Source of the DNA: JACIYW01 sp014359745
GTDB lineage: Bacteria; Pseudomonadota; Alphaproteobacteria; Rhodobacterales; Rhodobacteraceae
Assembly (NCBI GenBank): GCA_050433985.1
Contig: JBNPWE010000017.1
Coordinates: 1 to 59,652, forward strand
Direction: 5' to 3'
Length of the DNA stretch: 59,652 bases
Below are positions 10,439 through 18,921 of the stretch, in pieces. The notes beneath the pieces were generated by a model that saw nothing but the letters and a program-made list of their open reading frames with translations, was not told the origin of the DNA and did no database searches. Both the position numbers and the translations under genes were made by a program. The stretch's first letter is position 1. Every line of letters starts with the position of its first letter.

Positions 10439-10861
10439 TCAATTCTCCGACAGGTGTTCGGCAAAAACATTCACTTGCAGGTCGGCGAACGCGGTCACGA
10501 TTCCCGTGGCCGTCACGTCAGAGGCGGGAATGGAAACCTGCGTGTAAATAATTCCATCCTCGACCACCGTCGAAACGATCGCATTCGGGCTAAGCCCCGC
10601 GATCTGGTCCTTGATATAGGCCATCGTATCATCCGCCTTCGTGAAGCGGCCGATCGACATCGCACGGTTGGCATCCTGCACGACCCGCAAAACCCGTGAC
10701 TGGCTGCCAAACAGCAGTGCCGTATCCGCCAACAGGCCAAAAAGAAAAATGAAGACCGGCAGCCACAGAACGGCCTCAACCGTCGCGGTGCCCTCGGTAC
10801 GTTTTCTGAAACTCGTCAACCGTTTTCTGATTTTCTTACAATACTTGCAACACTTGGTCAT
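10439..10861 (-). CDS. TadE-like pseudopilin/assembly protein
   Basis: This 140-residue protein begins with a basic Cys-containing leader (MTKCCKYCKKIRKR), then the TadE hallmark EGTATVEAVLWLPVFIFLFGLLAD, where the conserved Glu sits just inside a single membrane helix. A short periplasmic tail with QSRVLRVVQDANRAM follows. TadE-like proteins are processed like type IVb pseudopilins and act in Flp pilus assembly. The start at 10861 was chosen over 10888 because it leaves a short basic leader. It heads a two-gene unit with the TadG-like gene. Confidence 0.75.
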   Translation of the reverse strand: MTKCCKYCKKIRKRLTSFRKRTEGTATVEAVLWLPVFIFLFGLLADTALLFGSQSRVLRVVQDANRAMSIGRFTKADDTMAYIKDQIAGLSPNAIVSTVVEDGIIYTQVSIPASDVTATGIVTAFADLQVNVFAEHLSEN

Positions 10862-10989
10862 TTCGACACCTTTGCAGCGAAAGCTCACATCTGCTTCCCC
10901 GAAGTTCGGGCGCTAGGTTAACTAATCAGCCCTGAATCGGTTTGAATTGAGGAACAATTGCGGCGGGATTGCGGCCATAAGATCCCGTA

Positions 10990-11082
10990 AACCACGCTTG
11001 TGGTTGATGAAAGTGCGCCCTGGCGACGCCGCGTTCCCGTATCCCCGGCTCTTTGCGGCACAGATCACGACCAGGGTTTTTT
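10990..11082 (+). promoter_or_regulatory. Possible pheS attenuator leader
   Basis: Upstream of pheS are a small hairpin (AACCAC-GCTT-GTGGTT, 10990-11005) and a larger nested one: CCCTGG (11018-11023) pairs with CCAGGG (11071-11076), with GCCGC/GCGGC inside, followed at once by six T. This resembles an intrinsic terminator placed before a tRNA synthetase gene. An open reading frame of 36 codons (11007-11117) overlaps it and has four Phe codons, but they are dispersed rather than clustered. Attenuation is inferred, and the outer stem is only 6 bp with bulges. Confidence 0.3.
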
Positions 11083-11146
11083 CAGGCCCGCTTGCATTCC
11101 GCCCCCCCTCTGGATAGCAGGAACCGTGAAATTGGCGGAGGCTGGC

Positions 11147-12229
11147 ATGGAAGACCTTGGGGCGCTAAGGGGCAAATATCTGACCGCGATCAAGGGCGCC
11201 AAAGATGAGGCCGCCCTCGAAGAGGTGCGCCTTGCCGCCCTTGGCAAGAAGGGCGAGATCAGCCTCGCGATGCGCGAATTGGGCAAGATGACCCCCGACG
11301 AACGCAAGACCGTCGGCCCCGCGCTGAACGCGCTCAAGGACGAGATTGACGCGGCCCTGCGCGCCCGCAAGGCCGCGCTGGCCGATGCCGCGCTTGAGGA
11401 ACGCCTGCGCGCCGAATGGCTCGATGTCACGTTGCCCGGCACGCCACGCCGCATGGGCACCATCCACCCCGTCAGCCAGGTGATGGACGAACTCACCGCG
11501 ATCTTTGCCGATATGGGTTTCGCGGTGGCCGAAGGCCCGCAGGTCGAAAGCGACTGGTTCAATTTCGACGCGCTCAACATCCCGCCCGAACATCCCGCCC
11601 GGCAGGAACATGACACCTTCTTCATGCACCGCGCCGAGGGCGATCCCCGCCCCCCGCATGTGCTGCGCACCCATACCAGCCCGGTGCAGATCCGCGCCAT
11701 GCAGGCCCAGGGCGCGCCAATCCGGGTGATCGCGCCGGGCCGCGTCTATCGCATGGACATGGACCAGACCCACGCCCCGATGTTTCACCAAGTCGAAGGG
11801 CTGGCGATCGACCGCACCCTGTCCATGGCCAATCTGAAATGGGTGCTGGAAGAATTCTGCCGCGCGTTTTTCGAGGTCGATCATGTGGAACTGCGGTTCC
11901 GCGCCTCGCATTTCCCGTTCACCGAACCCTCGGCAGAGGTGGATATCCGCTGTTCATGGACGGGTGGGCAGTTGAAGATCGGCGAAGGCGACGACTGGAT
12001 GGAGATCCTCGGGTCCGGCATGGTCCATCCCAAGGTGCTGCACGCGGCGGGGGTGGACCCCGATCGGTGGCAAGGCTTTGCCTTTGGCATGGGGATCGAC
12101 CGGATCGCGATGCTGAAATACGGCATCCCCGACCTGCGCGCGTTCTTCGAGTCCGACCTGCGCTGGCTGCGCCATTACGGGTTCAGCGCGCTGGATGTGC
12201 CGGGGCTTGCCTCGGGCCTGTCACGCTGA
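11147..12229 (+). CDS. pheS: Phenylalanine-tRNA ligase alpha subunit
   Basis: PheS is the catalytic subunit of the alpha2beta2 enzyme that charges tRNA-Phe. The 360-residue protein has an N-terminal coiled-coil arm (to about residue 90), then TIHPVSQVMDELTAIFADMGF, FNFDALNIPPEHPARQEHDTF, class II motif 2 with HTSPVQIRAM and GRVYRMD, and motif 3 GMGIDRIAMLKYGIPDLR near the C-terminus. The start at 11147 gives the family N-terminus MEDLGALR; an upstream open frame to 11000 is not conserved sequence. pheT, often next to pheS, is not in the window; gshA lies convergent instead. Confidence 0.95.
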   Translation: MEDLGALRGKYLTAIKGAKDEAALEEVRLAALGKKGEISLAMRELGKMTPDERKTVGPALNALKDEIDAALRARKAALADAALEERLRAEWLDVTLPGTPRRMGTIHPVSQVMDELTAIFADMGFAVAEGPQVESDWFNFDALNIPPEHPARQEHDTFFMHRAEGDPRPPHVLRTHTSPVQIRAMQAQGAPIRVIAPGRVYRMDMDQTHAPMFHQVEGLAIDRTLSMANLKWVLEEFCRAFFEVDHVELRFRASHFPFTEPSAEVDIRCSWTGGQLKIGEGDDWMEILGSGMVHPKVLHAAGVDPDRWQGFAFGMGIDRIAMLKYGIPDLRAFFESDLRWLRHYGFSALDVPGLASGLSR

Positions 12230-12237
12230 ACCGCCCG

Positions 12238-12255
12238 CCGTCTTGAGAAAGACGG
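12238..12255 (+). terminator. Hairpin after pheS
   Basis: CCGTCTT pairs with AAGACGG around a GAGA loop, 9 bases after the pheS stop. The downstream bases (GTCTTCCC) are only partly U-rich, so termination strength is uncertain. Confidence 0.4.
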
Positions 12256-12265
12256 GTCTTCCCGC

Positions 12266-12287
12266 TTCATCTTGGCAAAAATACTCC
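12266..12287 (+). repeat. Interspersed repeat, copy 1 (core only)
   Basis: TTCATCTTGGCAAAAATACT is shared with five other intergenic places in the window. This copy lacks the extended flanks and sits between pheS and gshA. About 150 bases on is an inverted copy. Confidence 0.7.
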
Positions 12288-12434
12288 CTGAAACGTTGCC
12301 CCCCGCACGCCGTCAACGGGCCGGGCCGCGCCCCAACCTTCCGCCAGCACCGGCACATGCGCCGCCGCCTCGCTGATGCGGTTCACGGCCCCCCCTGCCG
12401 CCCATCGGTCACTTCATACCAAGAACAACGGACA

Positions 12435-12503
12435 AGTATTTTTCCCAAGATGAAGCGCGGTAGCATTTTCTTGTGCGGTCGGGCTGCGGACCGGATCGGG
12501 CGC
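12435..12503 (-). repeat. Interspersed repeat, copy 2 with flank
   Basis: The core AGTATTTTTCCCAAGATGAA (12435-12454) is in the opposite sense to copy 1. It is followed by GCATTTTCTTGTGCGGTC and GGACCGGATCGGGC, which match the flank of the copy near 20.45 kb. It ends just before the gshA stop codon. Confidence 0.7.
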
Positions 12504-12511
12504 AGCACGCG

Positions 12512-13882
12512 CTAATAGCTGTAATCGGCGTAAATGCGGGTAAGGTCACCCTGCCAGTCGCCGTGGAAATGCTCCAGCAATTCATCCGCCGGGGTCTTGC
12601 CGGTTTCCAGGGTTTCGCGCAGCGTGTTCAGGAAATGCGTCTCGTCGGGCAGCATGCCGCCGGCACCGGGGCGGGCACGGGCACGCAGGCCCGCCTCGGA
12701 TATCGCGACCACCTCGCGCGCAAGGTCGTGCATGGCGATGCCGTTCACCCGCGCCTGAAGCCCGTCAACGCTGGCCGCGACGCGCAAGCCTTCGCGGGTT
12801 TCCGCATCCCATCCCTTGACCAGATCCCAGGCGGCATCCAGCGCGCCCTGATCATACATCAGCCCGACCCAGAGCGCGGGCAACGCGCACAGCCTGCGCC
12901 AGGGGCCGCCGTCGGCGCCGCGCATTTCGATGAATTTCTTGACGCGCGCCTCGGGGAAGGCGGTGGTCATGTGATCGGCCCAATCCGACAGGGTCGGCAC
13001 CTCGCCCGGCAAGGCGGGCAGGCGACCGGCCATGAAATCGCGGAAACTTTGCCCCAACGCGTCGATATATTTGCCGTCGCGATAGACGAAATACATCGGC
13101 ACGTCGAGGATGTAATCGACCCAAGCCTGATAGCCGAATCCCTTATCGAAAACAAAGGGTACCATGCCGGTGCGGGCCGGATCGAGATCGCGCCAGATGC
13201 GCGAGCGCCAGGATTTGTAGCCGGTCGGTTTGCCTTCAAAAAACGGTGAGTTGGCAAAGAGCGCGGTGGCCACCGGTTGCAGCGCTACGGCCACGCGCAG
13301 TTTCTGCACCATGTCGGCTTCGGATGCGTAATCAAGGTTCACCTGCACTGTACATGTTCTGTACATCATCTGTGTGCCATGTGTACCGACACGGCCCATG
13401 TAATCGGTCATGAGGCGATAGCGGCCCTTGGGCATCACCGGCATGTCTTCGTGGCGCCAGATCGGCGCGGCACCCAGCCCGATGAACCGTGCGCCCATCC
13501 CATCCGCCACTTCCTGCACCTCGCGCAGGTGTTCGTTCACCTCGTCGCAGGTCTGGTGGATGTTTTCCAGGGGCGCGCCCGACAGTTCCAACTGCCCGCC
13601 CGGTTCCAGGCTGACATTGCCGCCGCCCTTGGTCAGGCCGATGATGTGGCCCTGTTCCAGCACCGGCGCCCAGCCGAAGCGGTCGCGCAGCCCTTCAAGC
13701 ATGGCGCGGATCGATCGCGGCCCATCATATGGCAGCGGTTTGAGCGTGTCCTTGCAATAGCCGAATTTCTCGTGCTCGGTGCCGATGCGCCAGTCGGCGG
13801 CGGGTTTTTCGCCAGAGGCCATGTACTCTGCCAACTGGTCGGGATGTTCAATGGGGCCGCCGCCGGATTGAGGAATGGACAT
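12512..13882 (-). CDS. gshA: Glutamate-cysteine ligase (plant/alphaproteobacterial type)
   Basis: This enzyme makes gamma-glutamylcysteine, the first step of glutathione synthesis. The 456-residue protein belongs to the GCS2-like family: it has WRIGTEHEKFGY near residue 31, GGNVSLEPGGQLELSGAP (about 87-104), MYRTCTVQVNLDY and FANSPFFEGKPTGYKSWRS (about 209-228), then FIEMRGADGGPW. Length is normal for the class found in plants and alphaproteobacteria, unrelated in sequence to the E. coli enzyme. It is convergent with pheS. Glutathione is relevant to the copper genes at the right end, but there is no direct link. Confidence 0.93.
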   Translation of the reverse strand: MSIPQSGGGPIEHPDQLAEYMASGEKPAADWRIGTEHEKFGYCKDTLKPLPYDGPRSIRAMLEGLRDRFGWAPVLEQGHIIGLTKGGGNVSLEPGGQLELSGAPLENIHQTCDEVNEHLREVQEVADGMGARFIGLGAAPIWRHEDMPVMPKGRYRLMTDYMGRVGTHGTQMMYRTCTVQVNLDYASEADMVQKLRVAVALQPVATALFANSPFFEGKPTGYKSWRSRIWRDLDPARTGMVPFVFDKGFGYQAWVDYILDVPMYFVYRDGKYIDALGQSFRDFMAGRLPALPGEVPTLSDWADHMTTAFPEARVKKFIEMRGADGGPWRRLCALPALWVGLMYDQGALDAAWDLVKGWDAETREGLRVAASVDGLQARVNGIAMHDLAREVVAISEAGLRARARPGAGGMLPDETHFLNTLRETLETGKTPADELLEHFHGDWQGDLTRIYADYSY

Positions 13883-13945
13883 GGCGCTGGCTCCGTTCAG
13901 TTGGTCAGTTCAACGTTTGACCTGTCGCCCCCGGCGAAACAGAAG

Positions 13946-14479
13946 TCAAGAGAGGCGGCGGCGGTTGTTCACGCGCTGCCAGATCACCGTTGCGCGCGGG
14001 GTGAAATCGCGGGTGGCGGCCAGAATTCGGCCGGGGTCAAGGCCGGGCAATGCGGTCAGCGCATCGTAAAGCCGGTCGCTGCCGACGGCCCCGAACGGCA
14101 CCACCATCGGCGCGGCATCCTCGGCATGGAAAACCCAGAACACATCGTCGGCATAGGGGCCGCGATCGGTGGTGACAATGTCGATCCGGGTCAGCGCGTC
14201 GACCGAAACCGCGCTGCCGCTGCGCGGGCCGAAATAGGTGATCTGGCGTTCATCCACCTCGATCACGCCCGGCCCATAGCCCCCCTCTGGCATCCGCGCG
14301 CGCTGAACCCCTTCCCGGATCAGCGCGGCGCCGATGGGCAGGCCCAGCAGCGACAGGTAGAACACAATCCCGACCGTTGTCGCCGCGCCGTAAAGGCCCA
14401 TTGCCGCCACGCCTGCGCCGATGATCGCCTCGCGCCAGCGCAACAGCAGGGCCATCGCCTCTGGCCGCAGAACCGTCAC
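13946..14479 (-). CDS. Conserved membrane protein of unknown function
   Basis: I do not recognise a named family. The GTG start at 14479 overlaps the rsmE stop (GTGA), so the protein is probably made by coupling. Two hydrophobic helices (AIIGAGVAAMGLYGAATTVGI and VFYLSLLGLPIGAAL) form a hairpin near the N-terminus. A soluble domain with ITYFGPRSGSAVSVDALTRIDI follows, reminiscent of PH-like domains that follow two-helix hairpins. About 177 residues. It lies downstream of rsmE in a two-gene operon. Confidence 0.6.
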   Translation of the reverse strand: MTVLRPEAMALLLRWREAIIGAGVAAMGLYGAATTVGIVFYLSLLGLPIGAALIREGVQRARMPEGGYGPGVIEVDERQITYFGPRSGSAVSVDALTRIDIVTTDRGPYADDVFWVFHAEDAAPMVVPFGAVGSDRLYDALTALPGLDPGRILAATRDFTPRATVIWQRVNNRRRLS

Positions 14480-15204
14480 CGCCAATCCCCCATCGCCGCC
14501 TGCCAAAGCGTCAGTGCCGCCACCGCCGCGGTATCGGCGCGCAGGATGCGGGGGCCAAGGCTGACCGGCACCACGAAGGGCAGCGCGGCAAGGCGCGCGC
14601 GCTCGGCGTCGGAAAAGCCGCCCTCGGGGCCGATCAGGATGGCCCAGGGGCCGGGTGTGGGGCTGGGGGGCAGCGCGTCATGCGGGCCTGCGCGGCCCTC
14701 ATCCGCCCAAAGGATGCGGCGCGCGGGTTCCCAGGCGGCAAGGCTGCGCGCCAGCGGCGCGGCATCGGCCACCTCGGGCACATAGGTGCCGCCGCATTGT
14801 TCGGCGGCCTCGACCACATGGGCCTGCAACTTGTCGCGGCGGATGCGTTCGGAATTGGTGAAATCGGTCAGCACCGGCAGGATGCGCGCGGCCCCCATCT
14901 CGGCCGCTTTTTCGACGATGAAATCGGTGCGCGCCTTCTTGATCGGCGCGAACAGAAGCCACAGGTCGGGCGGCAGGCGCAGGGGCGCGGTCTGGTCCTG
15001 ACAGATCAGAACGCCGCCACGTTTGCCCGCGTCAGTCACCACCGCGCGCCATTCGCCATCGCGCCCGTTGAACAGCGCCACCGCGCCGCCGGGGCCAAGC
15101 CGCATGACGTTGAACAGGTAATGCGCCTGATCGCGGTTCAGAGGAACCGTTTGCCCCGCCCCCAGCGGGTGGTCTACATAAAGCCTGATCTTCGGTCCCG
15201 ACAT
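14476..15204 (-). CDS. rsmE: 16S rRNA (uracil1498-N3)-methyltransferase
   Basis: RsmE methylates U1498 of 16S rRNA with S-adenosylmethionine. The 242-residue SPOUT protein has an N-terminal PUA-like part (LNRDQAHYLFNVMRLGPGG), the motif KKARTDFIVEKAAEMGAARILPV, and the knot-forming AILIGPEGGFSDAERA and SLGPRILRADTAA at the C-terminus. Normal length. The start at 15204 lies only 29 bases from the divergent ubiA start adopted here, so the two promoters must overlap the starts of these genes. Confidence 0.94.
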   Translation of the reverse strand: MSGPKIRLYVDHPLGAGQTVPLNRDQAHYLFNVMRLGPGGAVALFNGRDGEWRAVVTDAGKRGGVLICQDQTAPLRLPPDLWLLFAPIKKARTDFIVEKAAEMGAARILPVLTDFTNSERIRRDKLQAHVVEAAEQCGGTYVPEVADAAPLARSLAAWEPARRILWADEGRAGPHDALPPSPTPGPWAILIGPEGGFSDAERARLAALPFVVPVSLGPRILRADTAAVAALTLWQAAMGDWR

Positions 15205-15233
15205 GAAGGCTTTTTATGACCCCGACGCCAAGA

Positions 15234-16187
15234 ATGCCAGAGCAAGACACCACCGGGCAGGTCGCCGACGCGGTGCGCGGCAACTGGGTGGACAGGCTGG
15301 CCCCGGCGGGCCTGCGCCCCTATCTGCGCCTTAGCCGCGCCGACCGGCCCATCGGCACCTGGCTGTTGCTGCTGCCGTGCTGGTGGGGCGTGGGGCTGGC
15401 GGCGGCATCGGGCGGGGCGCGGGCCTTCGATGTGTGGATCGTGGCGGGCTGCGGCATCGGTGCATGGCTGATGCGCGGCGCGGGCTGCACCTGGAACGAC
15501 ATCACCGACCGCGATATCGACGGGGCGGTGGCGCGCACCCGGTCGCGCCCGATCCCGTCGGGGCAGGTATCGGTGAAACAGGCGCTGGGCTGGCTGGTGG
15601 CGCAAGCGCTGGTGGCGTTCCTGATCCTGCTTACGTTCGACGTGGCGGCGATCGGGCTTGGGATTGCATCGCTGGGCCTTGTCGCGATCTATCCCTTTGC
15701 CAAGCGCTTCACCTGGTGGCCGCAGATATTCCTTGGCCTTGCCTTCAACTGGGGCGCATTGCTGGCCTGGACGGCGCAGACCGGGTCGCTGTCGCTGGCG
15801 CCGGTGCTGCTGTATCTGGCGGGGATCGCGTGGACGCTGTTTTACGACACGATCTATGCCCATCAGGACAAGGAGGATGACGCGCTGATCGGCGTCAAAT
15901 CCACCGCGCGGCTGTTTGGCACCCGCACCAAGGGGTGGTTGCAGGGGTTTCTGGTCGCCTCGGTCCTGTTGATGTCGGCGGCGATCGTCGTGGCGCTGAT
16001 GCCGCAGGCCAGCCTTGCGGCGCTGGTGGTGGCGCTGGCGGGGGCCTGGGGGTTTGGCTGGCACATGTGGGCGCAGCTTGCGCGGCTGGATATCGACGAT
16101 CCCGACATCTGCCTGGCGCTGTTTCGATCGAACCGCAACGCGGGGCTGATCCCTGCGCTGTTTCTTGCCGTCGCCATTTTCGTGTGA
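15234..16187 (+). CDS. ubiA: 4-hydroxybenzoate polyprenyltransferase
   Basis: UbiA is an integral membrane enzyme that attaches the polyprenyl tail to 4-hydroxybenzoate in ubiquinone synthesis. It has seven to nine membrane helices and both Asp-rich motifs: NDITDRDID (about residue 90) and DTIYAHQDKEDD (about 205). The start at 15234 was preferred over an in-frame ATG at 15216 because the resulting N-terminus fits related proteins and leaves more room for the promoter; both are possible. Length 317 residues. Ubiquinone links to sdhCDAB later in the window. Confidence 0.93.
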   Translation: MPEQDTTGQVADAVRGNWVDRLAPAGLRPYLRLSRADRPIGTWLLLLPCWWGVGLAAASGGARAFDVWIVAGCGIGAWLMRGAGCTWNDITDRDIDGAVARTRSRPIPSGQVSVKQALGWLVAQALVAFLILLTFDVAAIGLGIASLGLVAIYPFAKRFTWWPQIFLGLAFNWGALLAWTAQTGSLSLAPVLLYLAGIAWTLFYDTIYAHQDKEDDALIGVKSTARLFGTRTKGWLQGFLVASVLLMSAAIVVALMPQASLAALVVALAGAWGFGWHMWAQLARLDIDDPDICLALFRSNRNAGLIPALFLAVAIFV

Positions 16188-16250
16188 TTGCGCCGGGGCG
16201 TGCGCCTGCTTAGACACCGGGTGACCCGTTCCTGAAACCAAGGCACCCCC

Positions 16251-18359
16251 ATGCCCCTGTCCCGACCGATTGTCGCCGCGTTCACCTTTGCCCTTGTCGG
16301 CATGGGCTGCATCGGCGGGGCGATCTGGGCGGTAGATGAGATCGAAGCGCGGTCAGAGGCGGCGGTAAGGCACGCGCTGCTGATCGGGGGCGAAGAATGG
16401 GCATCGGTGCGCGCCGATGGGCTGCAACTGATCCTGACGGGCACCGCCGATGACGAGGCCACGCGCTTTCGCGCGCTCAGCGTGGCGGGCCGTGCCGTCG
16501 ATTCGGGCCGCCTGATCGATGCGATGCAGGTGGCCGAAACCGCACCGATAGAGCCGCCGCGTTTTTCGGTGGAACTGTTGCGCAATGACGATGGTATCTC
16601 TTTGGTCGGGCTGATCCCGGCACCCGGTAACGGGCCGCGCCTTGCGGACCTTATCGCGGGGCACGCGCCCGATGCGGCGATCACCGACATGATGGAAACC
16701 ACCGCCCTGCCCGCGCCCCCCGGTTGGGACAAGGCGGTGGCCTTCGGGTTGATCGCGCTGGATCGGTTGCCGCGTTCGAAGATATCGATCGCGGCAGACC
16801 GGGTGGCGATTACCGCCATCGGCAACAGCGCCGCCGAAAAGCGGCGACTGGAGGCGGAACTGGCCCGGCTGGCGCCGCAGGGTGTCGCGCTGGATATCCA
16901 CATTTCCGCCCCGCGCCCGGTGATCACGCCGTTCACCCTGCGCTTTATCATCGACGCGACGGGCGCGCGCTTTGACGCCTGTTCGGCCGATAATGAACGG
17001 GGGCGCGCCCGTATTCTGGCCGCAGGCCGGGCCGCCGGGGCGCGGGGCAAGCCCACCTGCACGCTGGGCCTTGGCGTGCCCTCGCCGCAATGGGCGGATG
17101 CCGCGTCGCTTGCCATCGCGGCGCTGGCGGAACTTGGGGCGGGGTCGGTCACGTTTTCCGACGCCGATGTCAGCCTGATCGCGGCGGACACCGTGCCGCA
17201 GGCCCTCTTCGACCGGGTGGTCGGCGATCTGGAGGCACGCCTGCCCAAGGTGTTCTCGCTTCAATCCGTGTTGCAGGAAAAGCCCGAGAACCCCAAGGCG
17301 GGCGGCGAGGGGCCGCCGGAATTCACCGCGACCCTGTCCCCCGAAGGGCAGGTGCAACTGCGCGGCCGCCTGCCCAATGATCTGGTGCGCCAGGCCACCG
17401 ACAGTTTCGCCCGCGCGAAATTCGGGGCCGATGCGGTCTATACCGCCGCCCGGCTTGACCCCGATCTGCCCGACGGCTGGCCGGTGCGGGCGCTGGCGGG
17501 GCTGGCGGCGCTGGCCGAACTGCATCACGGATCGCTGCTGATGCGGGCCGATCTGGTCGAGGTGCGCGGCACCACCGGCAATCCCGATGCGTCCGACACC
17601 ATCTCGCGCATCCTGTCGGACCGGCTGGGATCGGGGCAGGTTTTCAAGATCGACGTGGCTTATGACGAACGGTTCGATCCGTTCGCCAACCTGCCCACGC
17701 CGCAAGGCTGTGTCGAAAGCGTCAACGACATCCTGACGAAGAACAAGGTGAACTTTGATCCCGGCAGCGCCAATATCGAAGCGGCGGCAGGCACCACGCT
17801 GAACAAGATCGCCGATGTGCTGCGCACCTGCCCGGATGTGAAGATGGAAATCGGCGGCCATACCGACAGCCAGGGCCGCCGGGAAATGAACCAGCAGCTT
17901 AGCCAAAGACGCGCCGAGGCGGTGCTGGGCGCCTTGCTTGACCGCCGGGTGCCGATCGGCAACCTGACGGCACGGGGATACGGCCCGGATCAGCCGATCG
18001 CCGACAACGGCACCGAGGCCGGGCGCGAGGCCAACCGCCGCATCGAGGTGCGCCTGATCCTGCCCGAAGGCGTCGATCCGGCTGAGGACGCGGGCGAGGT
18101 TGCGGCAGAAGCACCAACGGAAGCGACAACGGAAGCGCCCGCACAAGAGGCAACGCAAGCGCCCGCGGCAGAACCGGCACCGCAACCGGCGCAAACCGGC
18201 GAAACCGAAGCTGACGCCGAAACCGGAACCGAAACCGGGGGTAACGCCGACGCGCCGGACGCCGCCGCTACAGCCGCGCCGCCGCAGGCGCCCAATGCCA
18301 TGGTCAAGGCCCCCGGCCCCGACGATCCGCGCCCCCGCCCCCGCCCGACAGGGCGTTGA
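16251..18359 (+). CDS. Large OmpA-family peptidoglycan-binding protein
   Basis: The 702-residue protein has an N-terminal membrane/signal segment (FTFALVGMGCIGGAIWAV), a long repeated alpha/beta region to about residue 480 that contains BON-like stretches, and an OmpA C-terminal domain at about 490-605. The latter includes NFDPGSANI, IGGHTDSQGRR and NQQLSQRRAEAV, the D and R residues that bind diaminopimelate. The last 95 residues are a low-complexity tail rich in E, A, T and P. It probably anchors in the inner membrane and holds peptidoglycan. The lack of a clean cleavage site means inner-membrane anchoring is inferred. It follows ubiA by 63 bases. Confidence 0.85.
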   Translation: MPLSRPIVAAFTFALVGMGCIGGAIWAVDEIEARSEAAVRHALLIGGEEWASVRADGLQLILTGTADDEATRFRALSVAGRAVDSGRLIDAMQVAETAPIEPPRFSVELLRNDDGISLVGLIPAPGNGPRLADLIAGHAPDAAITDMMETTALPAPPGWDKAVAFGLIALDRLPRSKISIAADRVAITAIGNSAAEKRRLEAELARLAPQGVALDIHISAPRPVITPFTLRFIIDATGARFDACSADNERGRARILAAGRAAGARGKPTCTLGLGVPSPQWADAASLAIAALAELGAGSVTFSDADVSLIAADTVPQALFDRVVGDLEARLPKVFSLQSVLQEKPENPKAGGEGPPEFTATLSPEGQVQLRGRLPNDLVRQATDSFARAKFGADAVYTAARLDPDLPDGWPVRALAGLAALAELHHGSLLMRADLVEVRGTTGNPDASDTISRILSDRLGSGQVFKIDVAYDERFDPFANLPTPQGCVESVNDILTKNKVNFDPGSANIEAAAGTTLNKIADVLRTCPDVKMEIGGHTDSQGRREMNQQLSQRRAEAVLGALLDRRVPIGNLTARGYGPDQPIADNGTEAGREANRRIEVRLILPEGVDPAEDAGEVAAEAPTEATTEAPAQEATQAPAAEPAPQPAQTGETEADAETGTETGGNADAPDAAATAAPPQAPNAMVKAPGPDDPRPRPRPTGR

Positions 18360-18414
18360 CCCCGCCCCCGCAGGCCTTAGGATGCCACCGGGATGACCCG
18401 TTGAAAGGACCGCC

Positions 18415-18741
18415 ATGAACCGTACGGAATTCATCGCCGTGACCGCGATCGTGCTTTTCGTGGCTTTCGCGCTTGGCTGGTTCACCTATTGGCTGCTGCA
18501 CCGCTTCACCCGCATCAGCCAATCCCAGATGAACGAGGTGGATGCCCTGGCCCACGATCTGCACGAGGCCGAAGAGGCGCGCGACCAGACCATCACCTAC
18601 ATGCAGCAGCGCGAGGCCGAACTGACCAACAAACTGATGCAGGGAGAGGCGGAATTGCGCGCCGCCATGGACGGCCTGCGCGAAGCGCGGCGCGAGACGG
18701 AATATCTGCGCGCGCAACTGGAACGGGGACGGGCGGAATAG
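18415..18741 (+). CDS. Small single-span membrane protein with coiled coil
   Basis: This 108-residue protein has an N-terminal membrane helix (VTAIVLFVAFALGWFTYWLL, about residues 9-28) and a long cytosolic helix rich in E, A, R and Q (about 40-108) with heptad character (AEEARDQ, MQQREAELTNKL, RRETEYLRAQLE). I know similar short proteins from Rhodobacteraceae but no function. It is 55 bases after the OmpA-family gene with a GAAAGG ribosome site, so it may be cotranscribed with it. Confidence 0.75.
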   Translation: MNRTEFIAVTAIVLFVAFALGWFTYWLLHRFTRISQSQMNEVDALAHDLHEAEEARDQTITYMQQREAELTNKLMQGEAELRAAMDGLREARRETEYLRAQLERGRAE

Positions 18742-18752
18742 CGCATGTTGTG

Positions 18753-18867
18753 CGCAATCAGATCCGCACAACAAGCGCACAACAAGCGCACCAGAAAACA
18801 CGCGCTCATTTCATCTTGGAAAAATACGCATCTTGCGCCCGCCGTGCGCGCGCCGGTCAAGGAAATG
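18753..18867 (+). repeat. Interspersed repeat, copy 3, full-length form
   Basis: The core TTTCATCTTGGAAAAATACG (18809-18828) is flanked on the left by CGCAATCAGATCCGCAC and CCAGAAAACACGCGC, and on the right by GCGCCCGCCGTGCGCGCGCC and GGTCAAGG. The right flank matches the copy near 39.86 kb closely. Inside the left flank the 11-mer ACAACAAGCGC is tandemly duplicated. Confidence 0.75.
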
Positions 18868-18921
18868 ATTCCGGCCACCTGAAATCCACTCCAATCCCGC
18901 GCCGACCGGGTGTTCGCGGCG

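Noticed and set aside
12290..12430. Protein-like stretch on the minus strand (NRISEAAAHVPVLAEGWG) between pheS and gshA
   Set aside because: It lacks a start and is interrupted by a stop. It may be a remnant of a gene but I cannot identify it.
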